From an uncultured Duodenibacillus sp. (GTDB lineage: Bacteria; Pseudomonadota; Gammaproteobacteria; Burkholderiales; Burkholderiaceae_F): DNA of 43,757 nt. Below, piece by piece: positions 22,879-32,469 of the stretch. Positions within the stretch are counted from its first letter, which is position 1, and every line of letters starts with the position of its first letter. The stretch is taken from the NCBI GenBank assembly GCA_944388865.1, contig CALXKM010000048.1, positions 1-43,757 on the forward strand. The letters are read 5' to 3'. The position numbers were made by a program, and so were the translations under genes. Below the pieces are notes generated by a model. The model was given only the letters and a program-made list of their open reading frames with translations, was not told the DNA's origin and made no database searches.

Positions 22879-25269
22879 ATGGACCGTATTTCGATGCTGA
22901 AATTTTTGTTTGATCTCTGCGCTTTTCCTTTCCGCTTGTCGGCTTTGATTCTTTGCCTGCCGATACAGGCGGGCGTTTCTGCTTTTGAAAAAGCCGAAGC
23001 CAAGCGCCATGCCGACGACTGTCCGCTTTTTAAGGACATTCCTGAAAAGCCGGTTGACGCAAGCATTGATGCCGCCTGGCCGCCGGCGCCGCATGCTGTT
23101 GAAGCTCTGGCCGTGCAAGAACTCATCAATGCCAACGGCAAGCTTATTCGCGACATCTGCTACGCCACGACGCTCAACGACGAAGAGACCCAGAAGGTAT
23201 TGCTGCCGGTCATTACGAATCTGGCGAGAATCGTGCATTTATGTCCGGCAAGCGAGTTCGACCACCATCAAGGCTACGGCGGACTCTTTACGCATTCGCT
23301 GGAGGTTGCCTACTTTGCGGCCAACTCAGCAAAGAACAAGATCTTCGACCGTTCGGCGCCGCCGAAGGATCAATATTTCAACAAGTGCCGGTGGATTTTG
23401 ATTGCCGTGCTTGCCGCTTTGGCTCACGACATCGGCAAGCCGTTTTCGGACATGGAGGTTACGACTGCCGACGGAAAGCGTTGGGACCATCAGAGTCCGA
23501 TTCTTGACTGGCTGCGCAAAAATCGCATTGCGAGCTACTACATCGCCTTCAAGCAAGGTCGAGACCACAATGCGCACAAATCGTTTTCGCTGAGCAAAAG
23601 CGCTCTGTTGATTCCGCAGAAGACGTGGGACTTCATTGCACTAACCGGATACGGCGAGGAGATGGTCAAGGAGTTCAACGACGCAATTTTGCTCGGGCAC
23701 AAGGGCGGCCTAATCGGCCGCATTCTGGACAATGCAGACGGCATCTCGCGAAATCTGGACATGAAGCGTCAGCGCCAGATCAAGGCCGAGTTCAAGAACG
23801 TTTCGCACCCGCAGGGCAATGAATTGCTCAAGGCCATCCGAGCGCTCATTTCCGAAGGATTATGGCCGGTAAACGACGAAGACGGACGGGTTTTCGTCAC
23901 AAAACAAGGCTGCTTCATCGTTTGGAACGAAGGCATGGCTTCTCAGGCTCGTGAGAAAGCGCAAAGCTTTGGTGCCGTGTCTATTCCGCTCGACTACATC
24001 CGGCTTGCGGCCATGCTCGCCGAGATAGGCGTTGCTGTTCGAAACACAGATGAGGTTTCCAACACGTTCAATCTTTTCTGGCAGGTGACCCCGATTGTTC
24101 TGGGCACCACGCAGCTTTCCTGCATTCGCATCACCAATCCCCAGCTGATCTTCGAAACAGCCGTGCCGCCTTCGATAGAAGCCATTGTTGAAGGTCTGGC
24201 CGTGGACGACATCACCAAGGCTGCATGGATGCAGAAGTGGAAATTCGTCCCCAAGATCAAGATCACGAGAGCGGAGGAAGAGTTGATGGGCTACACGCAG
24301 GACTTTGCGCAACAGGTCGCCGAGGAAGCCGCAGCCCGAGAGCAGGAAAGAGAGGAGCTTCTAGCAGCCGAATCAACGGTTCCTGAAGAAATGTGGGATG
24401 AGCTGCTTACCGAACAACCGACAGATTCGAAAGTCCCTGCAGTGCCCGCAACAACTGCAAGTCAAGAAGGCAAAGTACCGGCGCCCGACCATCCATCCAT
24501 GCCCGATGCTACAGAGATTCCAAGTGCTAAACACGGTATTGACGAGAGCGGATTCGACATGGCTGCGCTGTTGGGAGAACCTGCTCAGAACGACGACATT
24601 GATGTCGCAGGGAACGTTCTCCTGGATCAAGCTCCAGAGTCGGTCAATGCCTCTGCCAATGTCCACCAGACGTCTTCCGAGATCGATTCCTCTGCTGAAC
24701 TCGTTTCAGTTTCCGAGGTTGAGTCCGTGCACATCATGGAGGATGCGGCACTGCAGCCCTCCGGCATTGAGCTGTCGCCCAATTCCGCAACCCCATTGCC
24801 TCGGAACGCAGCAGAACCGGATTTAAGCGCTCTGTGGCCATCTGAGGCAGAAGAAGCCTCCTCTTCTCCTGGGCAACTTCAAGCTGCGGCAAAGCCGCAA
24901 TCCGGCGCAGCCGATGCCGCCCAGAATCAAACCGTTGAGAAGTCCGTCAGGCGAAGAAGCAAGAAGGACTCCCGCACTGAGGGCGAAAGGGTTTTCGAAC
25001 GAACCAAGGATCTCGTGGAGAGCATGGCCCAGCAGATTTGCCTGCGCTCGGGGATTTGGCTGGAAGGCGGCCGTCAAATGGACATCGAAACCGGAAAATG
25101 GTTTACGGGCTCCAGACTTTTTGAGCAGGAGCTGACCGAGCGCGGCATCACTGACAACCTGTTCCGGCTGGTGATTGACGAACTCGAAGAAAACGATGTG
25201 CAGCCTCGAATCGAGCTCGACCGCGAAAAGCATCGTGTTTATTTGATCGGCGATGTGGAGCTGGACTGA
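22879..25269 (+). CDS. traI: MobH-family relaxase TraI
   Basis: This 796-aa relaxase nicks oriT and leads the transferred strand. The N-terminal TraI_2 domain shows the MobH signature: FDHHQGYGGLFTHSLEVAYF in outline, and an HD motif LAHDIGKPFSD with His near residue 183. The downstream KQGRDHNAHKSFS segment is also typical. A long acidic, low-complexity linker (about residues 490-690) follows. A conserved C-terminal domain (FERTKDLVESMAQQICLR, WFTGSRLFEQELTERGI) ends the protein. The ATG at 22879 or 22894 may be the start; neither has a strong ribosome-binding site. The traD gene begins one base after its stop, as in SXT/R391. Confidence 0.93.
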   Translation: MDRISMLKFLFDLCAFPFRLSALILCLPIQAGVSAFEKAEAKRHADDCPLFKDIPEKPVDASIDAAWPPAPHAVEALAVQELINANGKLIRDICYATTLNDEETQKVLLPVITNLARIVHLCPASEFDHHQGYGGLFTHSLEVAYFAANSAKNKIFDRSAPPKDQYFNKCRWILIAVLAALAHDIGKPFSDMEVTTADGKRWDHQSPILDWLRKNRIASYYIAFKQGRDHNAHKSFSLSKSALLIPQKTWDFIALTGYGEEMVKEFNDAILLGHKGGLIGRILDNADGISRNLDMKRQRQIKAEFKNVSHPQGNELLKAIRALISEGLWPVNDEDGRVFVTKQGCFIVWNEGMASQAREKAQSFGAVSIPLDYIRLAAMLAEIGVAVRNTDEVSNTFNLFWQVTPIVLGTTQLSCIRITNPQLIFETAVPPSIEAIVEGLAVDDITKAAWMQKWKFVPKIKITRAEEELMGYTQDFAQQVAEEAAAREQEREELLAAESTVPEEMWDELLTEQPTDSKVPAVPATTASQEGKVPAPDHPSMPDATEIPSAKHGIDESGFDMAALLGEPAQNDDIDVAGNVLLDQAPESVNASANVHQTSSEIDSSAELVSVSEVESVHIMEDAALQPSGIELSPNSATPLPRNAAEPDLSALWPSEAEEASSSPGQLQAAAKPQSGAADAAQNQTVEKSVRRRSKKDSRTEGERVFERTKDLVESMAQQICLRSGIWLEGGRQMDIETGKWFTGSRLFEQELTERGITDNLFRLVIDELEENDVQPRIELDREKHRVYLIGDVELD

Positions 25270-25270
25270 A

Positions 25271-27310
25271 ATGGCAATGAAGTACGATCCGACTGCCTAT
25301 GAGACGTGGCGGCAGAATTTCGAACTGCGGCAGTCTCTTGCATGGTTTTCGGGATTCATCTGGTACATGATCTGGGGAGACATCTTCGGAACAACGGGAG
25401 CAACCCTCGGCTGCGCCCTGATTTGCGCCGCGATGGGGCTCTATAAGCTCGTGCCGGCAACAAGGCGCTTTCACATGACGCTGAGGCTTGCCGGAACGCC
25501 GCTGCCATTCATCGACTTCGACGATCTGCGGCGCATCATGAACGACCCGGTTCACAAGGACGATATGTGGCTCGGGAGAGGCTTTGCCTGGGGGCCGACC
25601 CAGACGCAGCGCGTTGCGGATCTGCTCAAGCGCGACTGGCACAAGACCTACAGAGAAGCGCTCGGGTCGATTTATGTGCTGCGATTCATTCGCAGGCACT
25701 TTTTCCTTTGCCTGTTCCGTCCCTTTGAGGCAATTCGATCCTACAAGGAAATCCAAAAGCGAGTCTCAGAGGATCAAGGGCAGTTTTGGCTTCACGGGGT
25801 CGGCGATACCGACGAGGACATTTTCCAGAAAATTTCGCATACCGAGGGGCACACGCTCATCATCGGAACAACCGGCTCAGGAAAGACGCGCTGCTTTGAT
25901 CTTTTGATTTCTCAGGCCATCCTGCGCGGCGAAACCGTTTTCATCATCGACCCCAAGGGCGATCAGGACTTGCGCGAAAAGGCTCGCCGGGCATGCGACG
26001 AACTGGGCCGCGGCGACAAGTTCGTGAGTTTTCATCCAGCCTTTCCAGATGAGTCGATTCGAATCAACCTGTTGGCCAACTGGACGCGGCCTTCGGAGAT
26101 TGCAGACCGCGTTGCAGCGCTGATTCCGTCGGAAACCGGCAGCGATCCGTTCAAGAACTTTGCCTTCGGGGCACTAAACGCCATCTGCAACGGCCTTTGT
26201 TCGGCCTACGAAACGCCGACGCTCAAAAGCCTCAAGCATTACTTGGCCGGCACAGGGACTGGAGCCGTTGCCGGGCTTGTCATCAACGTCCTGAACCAAT
26301 ATCTGAGAAAAGCGCGGCCGGAAAACATCCGCAAGCTGGATCAGTATCTGGCTGCGCTGCGCAAGAAGGATCAGGAAACGATTGCTATGGCGCTGGTGCA
26401 GTATTACCAAGCCGAAGGCCCGGCAGATTCCGACATCGACGATCTGGTTGCCATGTACTGTCACAACAAGGAGCACTTCGGCAAGATGATCACGTCGGTG
26501 CTGCCGATTCTGTCGATGCTCACATCAGGCACTCTGGGCGACATGCTCTCGCCCCCGGATACCGTTGCCGAGCAGGCCGAACACACCTGGCGCGACACCA
26601 AGGATCTGATTGAGCGCAATGCCGTCGTATATGTCGGTTTGGATTCTCTGTCGCAGGCCACAGTTGGGCAAGCCATCGGCGGAATGTTTTTGTCGGACTT
26701 GGCGTGCGTTGCCGGCGCCCGCTACAACTTCTCCGAGATGCAGCCTGTTTTCGATGATCGAAGCTCCTGGGAGCGTTTTTTGAGCAAGCTTCCGTTCATC
26801 GGAAAGAAGTATCGGCTCAAGTCCCGTCAGCAGACCGTCAACATCTTCGTGGATGAGGCTGCAGAGGTCGTCAACCAGAGCTTTCTGCAGATTCTCAACA
26901 AGGGCCGGGGAGCAAGACTAAAGCTTTTCGTAGCCACGCAGACATACGCCGACTTCGTGAGCAAGATGGGAAGCAAGGATAAGGCCACACAGCTCCTTGG
27001 CAACTTAAATAACCGCATCTGCTTGAGGTGCGTGGATCCTGAAACGCAGAAGTTCGTCACGGACTCGCTACCGAAGACCAAGATCATGACCATTCAGCGC
27101 ACGCAAGGGCTTTCAACGGCTGCGTATGAGCCGGTACCGAGAGGCGGCAGTCTGAGCGAACGACTGGCAGAAGAAGAAGTTCCTCTCTTCTCACCGCAGC
27201 TTTTGAACATGCTCCCGAACCTTGAGTTCATTGCCTCGCTCTCGGGCGGCCACATTGTTAAGGGACGCTACCCGCTTATCGTTAAGGACAAATCGGAGAT
27301 TCGCCGGTAG
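25271..27310 (+). CDS. traD: Coupling protein TraD
   Basis: This 679-aa type IV coupling ATPase brings the relaxosome to the secretion channel. Two membrane segments lie in the first 70 residues (WFSGFIWYMIWG, TLGCALICAAMGLY). Walker A is IGTTGSGKTRCFD (about residue 200), FIIDPKGDQD follows, and Walker B is VNIFVDEAAEV (about residue 520). ATQTYADF forms the next conserved motif. The layout matches the TraD of MobH systems. The ATG at 25271 follows the traI stop by one base. The C-terminus is complete. Confidence 0.95.
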   Translation: MAMKYDPTAYETWRQNFELRQSLAWFSGFIWYMIWGDIFGTTGATLGCALICAAMGLYKLVPATRRFHMTLRLAGTPLPFIDFDDLRRIMNDPVHKDDMWLGRGFAWGPTQTQRVADLLKRDWHKTYREALGSIYVLRFIRRHFFLCLFRPFEAIRSYKEIQKRVSEDQGQFWLHGVGDTDEDIFQKISHTEGHTLIIGTTGSGKTRCFDLLISQAILRGETVFIIDPKGDQDLREKARRACDELGRGDKFVSFHPAFPDESIRINLLANWTRPSEIADRVAALIPSETGSDPFKNFAFGALNAICNGLCSAYETPTLKSLKHYLAGTGTGAVAGLVINVLNQYLRKARPENIRKLDQYLAALRKKDQETIAMALVQYYQAEGPADSDIDDLVAMYCHNKEHFGKMITSVLPILSMLTSGTLGDMLSPPDTVAEQAEHTWRDTKDLIERNAVVYVGLDSLSQATVGQAIGGMFLSDLACVAGARYNFSEMQPVFDDRSSWERFLSKLPFIGKKYRLKSRQQTVNIFVDEAAEVVNQSFLQILNKGRGARLKLFVATQTYADFVSKMGSKDKATQLLGNLNNRICLRCVDPETQKFVTDSLPKTKIMTIQRTQGLSTAAYEPVPRGGSLSERLAEEEVPLFSPQLLNMLPNLEFIASLSGGHIVKGRYPLIVKDKSEIRR

Positions 27311-27324
27311 AAATTACGGCTAAA

Positions 27325-28293
27325 TCAAGCTTTCTGAGCCACAAAAAGATCGTGGTAATGGGCGGCTTCTTGTCGCACTTTCGGAGCCAGCTCGCAGTAC
27401 CAGGCAAAAAACTCCGGCCAATTGGACTTATTGCCTTTTATGTCGCCGCTTCTCGTTACGAAAATACGCTGCATGTGTGACCCGTCACCATGCCATACAG
27501 GCACCAACCCCGTGCTTTTGAGGAACTCCTCCCGGTGTTGAGCCAGAAAGTTGTAAAAGTCTTTGTTCCAGACTGCCAGATCCAACCCAATGGTCTTGTC
27601 TTTGGTATTAATGAGCAAACCGATAGAGTAGTGAGACGATCCACATCGAAGCGTATATGAATGAGCCGGACGAGTATCCGAAAGACGCGGAAACACGCTC
27701 AAGAAGCTGGCGTCCTTTTCTGCATGTTTAACAAAGTGATCCCAAAAATCCAGTTTCAGAAGTTCAGTAGCGCTTAAAGAAGCCATCGACTTTACTTTGC
27801 GCTCCCACTCATTGGGCTCTTCAATAACGTTGAAGTGCGGAGCCGGCTTTGAGTCATCAATTTTCCAAAGTTCAACCTCCACCAGAAAAATGGAGACATC
27901 CGACTTTGTATTTTCGTTCAGCCATTTGACTGCTTGGCGATGTTCGCTTCTGGCCTGAGCGACGACCCAAACCATGACCTTCGCATCCAGCCCAGAAGCA
28001 TAGGTAATTATTTTTCCAAGATGATCGTGATTCGAATCTTCCAGCTGATTCTCAATTACCACAATTTGAGTGTCTTCACCTTCCCCTGTTTCAGCAACAA
28101 TGTCTGCAGAGAACGCACCGACGGAAACCTCTACTTTTTTTACAGTAAGTTCCATCCGGAGGGCTTCACCAAGAAGGTCCAGATTTTCCTGTTTTGCGAG
28201 CCACGGGGTAAAGTGGCGTGCTTCATTGGACCAAACGGATCTCAAGTCTTCAACAATCTCCAGCTTGCCGAGATCGAATTTCTGAGATGACAT
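27325..28293 (-). CDS. DUF4268-like protein with a nuclease-like core
   Basis: This 322-aa protein has an N-terminal part (SNEARHFTPWLAKQENLDLL) followed by a PD-(D/E)xK-like core. The core runs FSADIVAETGEGE, then IVVIENQLEDSNHDHLGKI with a candidate catalytic Glu-x-Gln, and ITYASGLDAKVMVWV. The C-terminal half resembles DUF4268. Such proteins are often found with restriction or defence genes. It is convergent to traD and downstream of an unknown gene on the same strand (12 bases apart). It probably forms a cargo cassette inserted into the transfer region. Confidence 0.7.
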   Translation of the reverse strand: MSSQKFDLGKLEIVEDLRSVWSNEARHFTPWLAKQENLDLLGEALRMELTVKKVEVSVGAFSADIVAETGEGEDTQIVVIENQLEDSNHDHLGKIITYASGLDAKVMVWVVAQARSEHRQAVKWLNENTKSDVSIFLVEVELWKIDDSKPAPHFNVIEEPNEWERKVKSMASLSATELLKLDFWDHFVKHAEKDASFLSVFPRLSDTRPAHSYTLRCGSSHYSIGLLINTKDKTIGLDLAVWNKDFYNFLAQHREEFLKSTGLVPVWHGDGSHMQRIFVTRSGDIKGNKSNWPEFFAWYCELAPKVRQEAAHYHDLFVAQKA

Positions 28294-28305
28294 ATCTTCT
28301 CCAAG

Positions 28306-29331
28306 TTAGGCGTTTCCCTTGCGGCCGACGTCGGCTTTGCCTCCGGCAAGCATGGATGTAGCTAATTGCACGTGATACCGCGGCAGACAATCGATGATGC
28401 GGTTTAGAATTTCCTCCCGAGTAAAGAACCCATTTTTAAGCTTACCGCGACTTTCCGTATCCGGAAAAACGATCTTGGCTAAAACATCGTCGCCGTCTAG
28501 AAAATCGAAAAACAAGTCCAGAGTTTTTTCATTAACGCGTGCTGCAACATCTAACAGCAGGTCAATGGCTTCCTTCAAGAGCCCAAACCCCGCGATGGCC
28601 CAACCGACGGCTATGCCTCTTGCCGCCGCAGCAAACCGTACCTGTATATGATCTAAGTTCGTGTCGTACTGAGCGCTTCTTAAAGTGGCCAGGGCAGCAA
28701 GCGGTTTGTCCGCATCCTGCGCACGCATAAAACAGATTTCTGCAAGTTCTTTCGCACCCAGGCAATGCAGCGCCTCGCCAATTCCGACCAGATCATCTGC
28801 AGAACAGCTCTGCAGGTGCAGGAAGATACTGTGAAGTTTCTCAAGAGAAATTTCCTGCGACTTGTCGCCGAGAACTTCACGGCAATAGAGCTCAAGAAAA
28901 GCCAGAGAAACCTGACCGAGTTCGCCTGTTTCATGGCGCTCGACTGCTTCAGCCAGACAGGACTTCAATCCCCGGACATCCGAGGGCGCATAACCGTTCA
29001 GCTCAACGAACTGCAGAACGGGAAGAAGTCGTGCAAGAGCAAGAACGTGTTCTTTATGCAGGTAGCCGGCTTCAGAGCTCAGCTGATTAACGAGTTCCGC
29101 TGCCACAGCCGAAACTGCATCATTCAATCCGGAAACGATTTTCTTGTCGCCAGCCGGACTTTCAAGCAACCGCTCAAATTCAATTCCGAAACAGTCTGCG
29201 ATTTTCTGTTCCGCATCTGCGAGCACTGACTGAGAATCGTGAAAGATTGTTTCCCAAAGCTGCTTTAGGGAATTCTCGAAAACTTGTGTTTTACTGGACG
29301 AACCTGATGCTTCGTTGTGTTGGTCGTTCAT
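28306..29331 (-). CDS. Unknown helical cargo protein
   Basis: This 341-aa protein belongs to no family I recognise. It is largely helical and Leu/Ala-rich, for example HVLALARLLPVLQFVELNG and VSLAFLELYCREVLGDKS. A glycine-containing hydrophobic stretch AVGWAIAGFGLLKEAIDLLL-like segment lies near residue 240. No catalytic motif stands out. It precedes the DUF4268-like gene on the same strand with a 12-base gap, so they form a two-gene unit. A paired defence function is an inference from context. Confidence 0.6.
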   Translation of the reverse strand: MNDQHNEASGSSSKTQVFENSLKQLWETIFHDSQSVLADAEQKIADCFGIEFERLLESPAGDKKIVSGLNDAVSAVAAELVNQLSSEAGYLHKEHVLALARLLPVLQFVELNGYAPSDVRGLKSCLAEAVERHETGELGQVSLAFLELYCREVLGDKSQEISLEKLHSIFLHLQSCSADDLVGIGEALHCLGAKELAEICFMRAQDADKPLAALATLRSAQYDTNLDHIQVRFAAAARGIAVGWAIAGFGLLKEAIDLLLDVAARVNEKTLDLFFDFLDGDDVLAKIVFPDTESRGKLKNGFFTREEILNRIIDCLPRYHVQLATSMLAGGKADVGRKGNA

Positions 29332-29469
29332 GTCGGTGACGCCCGAGACGGTACGAGGAAATTCAACAACGCCCTCATTCTAGCGGCAGCCTCTTTCTTC
29401 ACACAATACTGAGTAAAGGGTTGCGACGTCTTTTGGGTCCTCTCCAAATTGTTCAGTATGCCTTTTTCG

Positions 29470-29484
29470 TAGCAAAACCTGCTT
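29470..29484 (+). promoter_or_regulatory. Dyad activator box in front of the traJ-like operon
   Basis: The sequence reads TAGCA AAACC TGCTT (one mismatch in the left arm), followed by CGCAGAGCG. A -10-like TAACAT begins exactly 47 bases from the box start, at 29517. It restarts transcription after the oppositely oriented cargo genes. Confidence 0.55.
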
Positions 29485-29564
29485 CGCAGAGCGTCATGTG
29501 GGTTTGCGTACCTCCTTAACATCTTTTGTGTAGACGCAAGGCTTTCCCCTCAAAGGAGAACATT

Positions 29565-30119
29565 TTGGATTTTGTAAGCGCAGGACGCGCAAAAGAACTT
29601 CAGCAGGAAAACATCCTGGCTCAGGCGCACAAACAGGGAATTCCCACCGAGGAGGTTCTCTTTTCACTGATGCGGTATACGCCGGAACTTTTCGGAGCCA
29701 TGCAGGATTGGGAAGATATTCAGAACATCTGCACGGCTGCTATTCGTGAGCTCGAACCGTACATCAGCTTCAGGCAGATTTACGACTTGGTGATGCATGT
29801 CGTCAAGCTCTATGACACGCACGTCATCACGGTGCTTCGCGTGTTTTCGGACGTCAAGCGGCTGGCGTACTTCGTCAACGAAATGATCGAAACCATGCTG
29901 GAAGTGCCGGCTTATGCCGAGGCAATCGAACAGCAAGTCAGCCTGCTCACAAACGGCGAGAAAGACAAGGTTGCCTCCAGAGGCTTCGTGCTGCGGCGCA
30001 TCACGAGCCCGGAAGTGCGCGAGGTACTGCTCAACGACAAGGCCAAGTTTTTCAAAGCCGAAATCAAGCGCTCCGAAAAGATTGATTTCTCCGCCATCCG
30101 TTCGTTGGGAGAGATCTAA
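29565..30119 (+). CDS. TraJ-like conserved conjugation protein
   Basis: This 184-aa protein is probably cytoplasmic and helical, for example GIPTEEVLFSLMRYTPELFG and FRQIYDLVMHVVKLYDTHV. It lies downstream of traD and directly before a DUF4400-like membrane protein. That is the usual place of a conserved protein in MobH operons. A TTG at 29565 was chosen as start because AAAGGAG ends 6 bases upstream; no ATG is available in frame. It overlaps the next gene by one base (TAATG). The exact function is not known. Confidence 0.55.
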   Translation: MDFVSAGRAKELQQENILAQAHKQGIPTEEVLFSLMRYTPELFGAMQDWEDIQNICTAAIRELEPYISFRQIYDLVMHVVKLYDTHVITVLRVFSDVKRLAYFVNEMIETMLEVPAYAEAIEQQVSLLTNGEKDKVASRGFVLRRITSPEVREVLLNDKAKFFKAEIKRSEKIDFSAIRSLGEI

Positions 30120-30778
30120 TGGCCAGGCGCGAATCCTCCAGTGCAATTTGGATCTTCACCATTTTGATTTCTGTGGCGCTGCTGCTCGGACTGTCAATTG
30201 TCGAGAGCGAATACACACGCAAAACATCGGTGTTGGAAGCTCAGAAGATCGAATCTGAAATGGGGGCTTCGACGCTGCGAAAAATCAACGAGCTTGCCGG
30301 CAAATGGTATCTGGCCACGGCCGGCAAGCTTGAACAAGCCGAAAGCGATCTTGACTCACTGTATTCCGACGACCCTGTGCAGCGGGCGCGCGAGGAACGT
30401 TTTACCGAAAGTCTGTACGGAGGAAACAGCAAGCTCAATACCTGGATCGACAGCCGTAAAGAAGCATTTCTGGACCTTTATTACTGGGTTTTGCGCCGGG
30501 TTGCGCTATTTGTCGTCCTGCTTCCGCTCTGGATTCCCCTGGCAATTCTGGCGGTCTTCCACGGTCTGCAGGAGCGTGAGATCAAAAAGACAGATTTCGG
30601 CTACACGTCTCCCGTGATGAATCACTGGGCCAGGCAGGTTATCGCTCTGAGCATCCTCACGACATTTCTTGTCTTTTTTGCCCCGATTGCAATCGACCCG
30701 CTGGTCTTTCCGCTCATCATGGCTGCCATCACAGTGGCCATCGGCATTGCAGTGGGCAACATCCAAAAACGAATCTGA
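30119..30778 (+). CDS. DUF4400-like conjugation membrane protein
   Basis: This 219-aa inner-membrane protein has one N-terminal segment (IWIFTILISVALLLGLSIV), a soluble part with YLATAGKLEQAESDLDSLY, and at least three later segments. These include VALFVVLLPLWIPLAILAV, the Q-A-L-S-I-L-T-T-F-L-V-F-F region and LIMAAITVAIGIAVG. The motif YTSPVMNHWARQ is typical of the DUF4400 family of integrating conjugative elements. It is coupled to the preceding gene. It is likely to be part of the transfer apparatus at the inner membrane. Confidence 0.72.
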   Translation: MARRESSSAIWIFTILISVALLLGLSIVESEYTRKTSVLEAQKIESEMGASTLRKINELAGKWYLATAGKLEQAESDLDSLYSDDPVQRAREERFTESLYGGNSKLNTWIDSRKEAFLDLYYWVLRRVALFVVLLPLWIPLAILAVFHGLQEREIKKTDFGYTSPVMNHWARQVIALSILTTFLVFFAPIAIDPLVFPLIMAAITVAIGIAVGNIQKRI

Positions 30779-30796
30779 CGGTAAGGAAGCCTCTCT

Positions 30797-31144
30797 ATGA
30801 CACATTCGTATCCGCAGTGTTCGAAATTGGACGACATCCTAAAAAGCGACAGCCGCAGCCGGGAGATCTTTGAATGGGATCTCTCCAGCTTCATCGGGCT
30901 TGTCAACGATCTGCACAAATCAAACAAGGCATCGAACCAAAAATGCGAAGTTCTCTATCGGTTTGATTTGCCGTGCTCTGCGGAGGAACTGATTGAGCGC
31001 ATTGCGCCTCGGCTTCCCAACGGGTGGGCATGCGAAATCATCTGCCAGGCCCCGAAAGTGAGCGCAGCCAAGGATCTGTCTCAGGCAAACGAATCGTGCA
31101 TTCTCATTGCCGCCCGACGCATCACGCAGAGCGAACTTTTCTGA
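30797..31144 (+). CDS. Unknown protein
   Basis: This 115-aa protein belongs to no recognised family. It has two cysteine-bearing segments (QKCEVLYRFDLPCSAEELI, WACEIICQAPKV) and no signal peptide or membrane segment. It is third in the traJ-like operon, 18 bases after the preceding stop, with GGAAG upstream. Confidence 0.55.
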   Translation: MTHSYPQCSKLDDILKSDSRSREIFEWDLSSFIGLVNDLHKSNKASNQKCEVLYRFDLPCSAEELIERIAPRLPNGWACEIICQAPKVSAAKDLSQANESCILIAARRITQSELF

Positions 31145-31163
31145 CCATATTCAGGAGAAGCGA

Positions 31164-32453
31164 TTGAATCCACTCACCACAACTTCACGCCAAAAATTGA
31201 CGCTGCTGGCTTTGATTTCTCTCGGGGTGAGCTCCGCAAACAGTTTGGCTGCGCAATCCGGAACGGATGAGCAACCCGTGTGGAATCCCAGAGCTTCCAA
31301 AGTCGAAACGTCGGAGGAAAAGCCGAAGCGTCGTCCGACCATCGTCAATCGCAGGCTTGAGACCCAGAAAAAAGAAGCCGAAGAAGAAGCTCGGACAAAG
31401 TTTCGGCATCCGAGTTTGAGTTTTCTGACTTTCCTTTCGGATTACACGGTCGATGTGGGCGACGTCACGATACTGCAGGACGATGTGGCCAGTCTCTTTC
31501 GCAAGCATCCGGAGTGCCGGCGAATCCAATCCCTGGACACTTCTTCAACAACCGGCAAAGTTGCCTGCCGCAACCCGGCTGTTTTCCAAGCCGAAGGCAG
31601 TGAGGTGATTTTTTCGTATTCCCGCACCAATGAAGTGCTCACCGGAGCAACGTTCAGTTTCTCCTCTGCCTTGCGTGCCGCTACGTTCGCAAAGCAGATT
31701 ACCTCGCGCATTCAGGCCAAGCATCCGACCTACGTGGAAAGTTTCAGCGAAGTGCTGCAGACCACCGATTCGCCCATGATCAAGGTCAGCATTCAGGAAG
31801 GACAAAAGGGCTACTTGGTTCTTATCGACTCCTATCACGAGGATCGGTTTGCCGATTCCGAAGTCTATGCTCAGGCCAAACTGCAGGAAATGGATTTCGG
31901 CACCGTGACCATCGGCAAAACAACAAGAGAGGAACTTCCGGCGCTGCCGAAAACATGCGAAGAAGTAAGTTCCGATCCGGACGGATTGGTTCGTGAGTTC
32001 TACGGCCTGTGCTTCGGCTTTCCCTATGAAGCCCACATTCAGCTTGAATTTGACAAGCTCACGCAGGTGCTGCGTTCGGCTGTTCTTTCACCAATCGGCG
32101 CAGCAACCGGTGCCGTGGTTGAGGATGCACTCAAGGGGCGCTACAGCCTTGCGACATTCTGTCCTCGAATCACGAGCACCGTTTCAATGGGCCGTATAAA
32201 AACCTTTAAGCCTCGTTCCGAACGACAGAAAATGACCCGCATGAACAAACGACCGGCTTCGGTCTTTGCCGGCACGTGCGAGACGCCCATTGTTTACACG
32301 CGTCAGATGCGATTCATCTTCGAAAACAGAAACCTAAGCCACAAAGACATTCTCGCGGAATTCGAACAGCGAAAGACCCGGTACGAACAGCAATCAAGCA
32401 TGCAGAAGGCATTTGACACGAGAAAAGACTCTTTGGTCGGCTTTTTTGATTAA
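31164..32453 (+). CDS. Unknown exported protein
   Basis: This 429-aa protein has a signal peptide (LTLLALISLGVSSANSLAA), a charged linker (EEKPKRRPTIVNRRLETQK) and a soluble domain. The domain contains repeat-like sections: FRKHPECRRIQSLD, LTGATFSFSSALRAATFAK and SDPDGLVREFYGLCFG. Four or more cysteines suggest disulfides. The TTG at 31164 was chosen because AGGAGAAG lies upstream. No family is recognised. It is fourth in the traJ-like operon, so a role in the cell envelope during transfer is possible but not shown. Confidence 0.55.
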   Translation: MNPLTTTSRQKLTLLALISLGVSSANSLAAQSGTDEQPVWNPRASKVETSEEKPKRRPTIVNRRLETQKKEAEEEARTKFRHPSLSFLTFLSDYTVDVGDVTILQDDVASLFRKHPECRRIQSLDTSSTTGKVACRNPAVFQAEGSEVIFSYSRTNEVLTGATFSFSSALRAATFAKQITSRIQAKHPTYVESFSEVLQTTDSPMIKVSIQEGQKGYLVLIDSYHEDRFADSEVYAQAKLQEMDFGTVTIGKTTREELPALPKTCEEVSSDPDGLVREFYGLCFGFPYEAHIQLEFDKLTQVLRSAVLSPIGAATGAVVEDALKGRYSLATFCPRITSTVSMGRIKTFKPRSERQKMTRMNKRPASVFAGTCETPIVYTRQMRFIFENRNLSHKDILAEFEQRKTRYEQQSSMQKAFDTRKDSLVGFFD

Positions 32454-32469
32454 CAGCAAGAGTGTCAGT

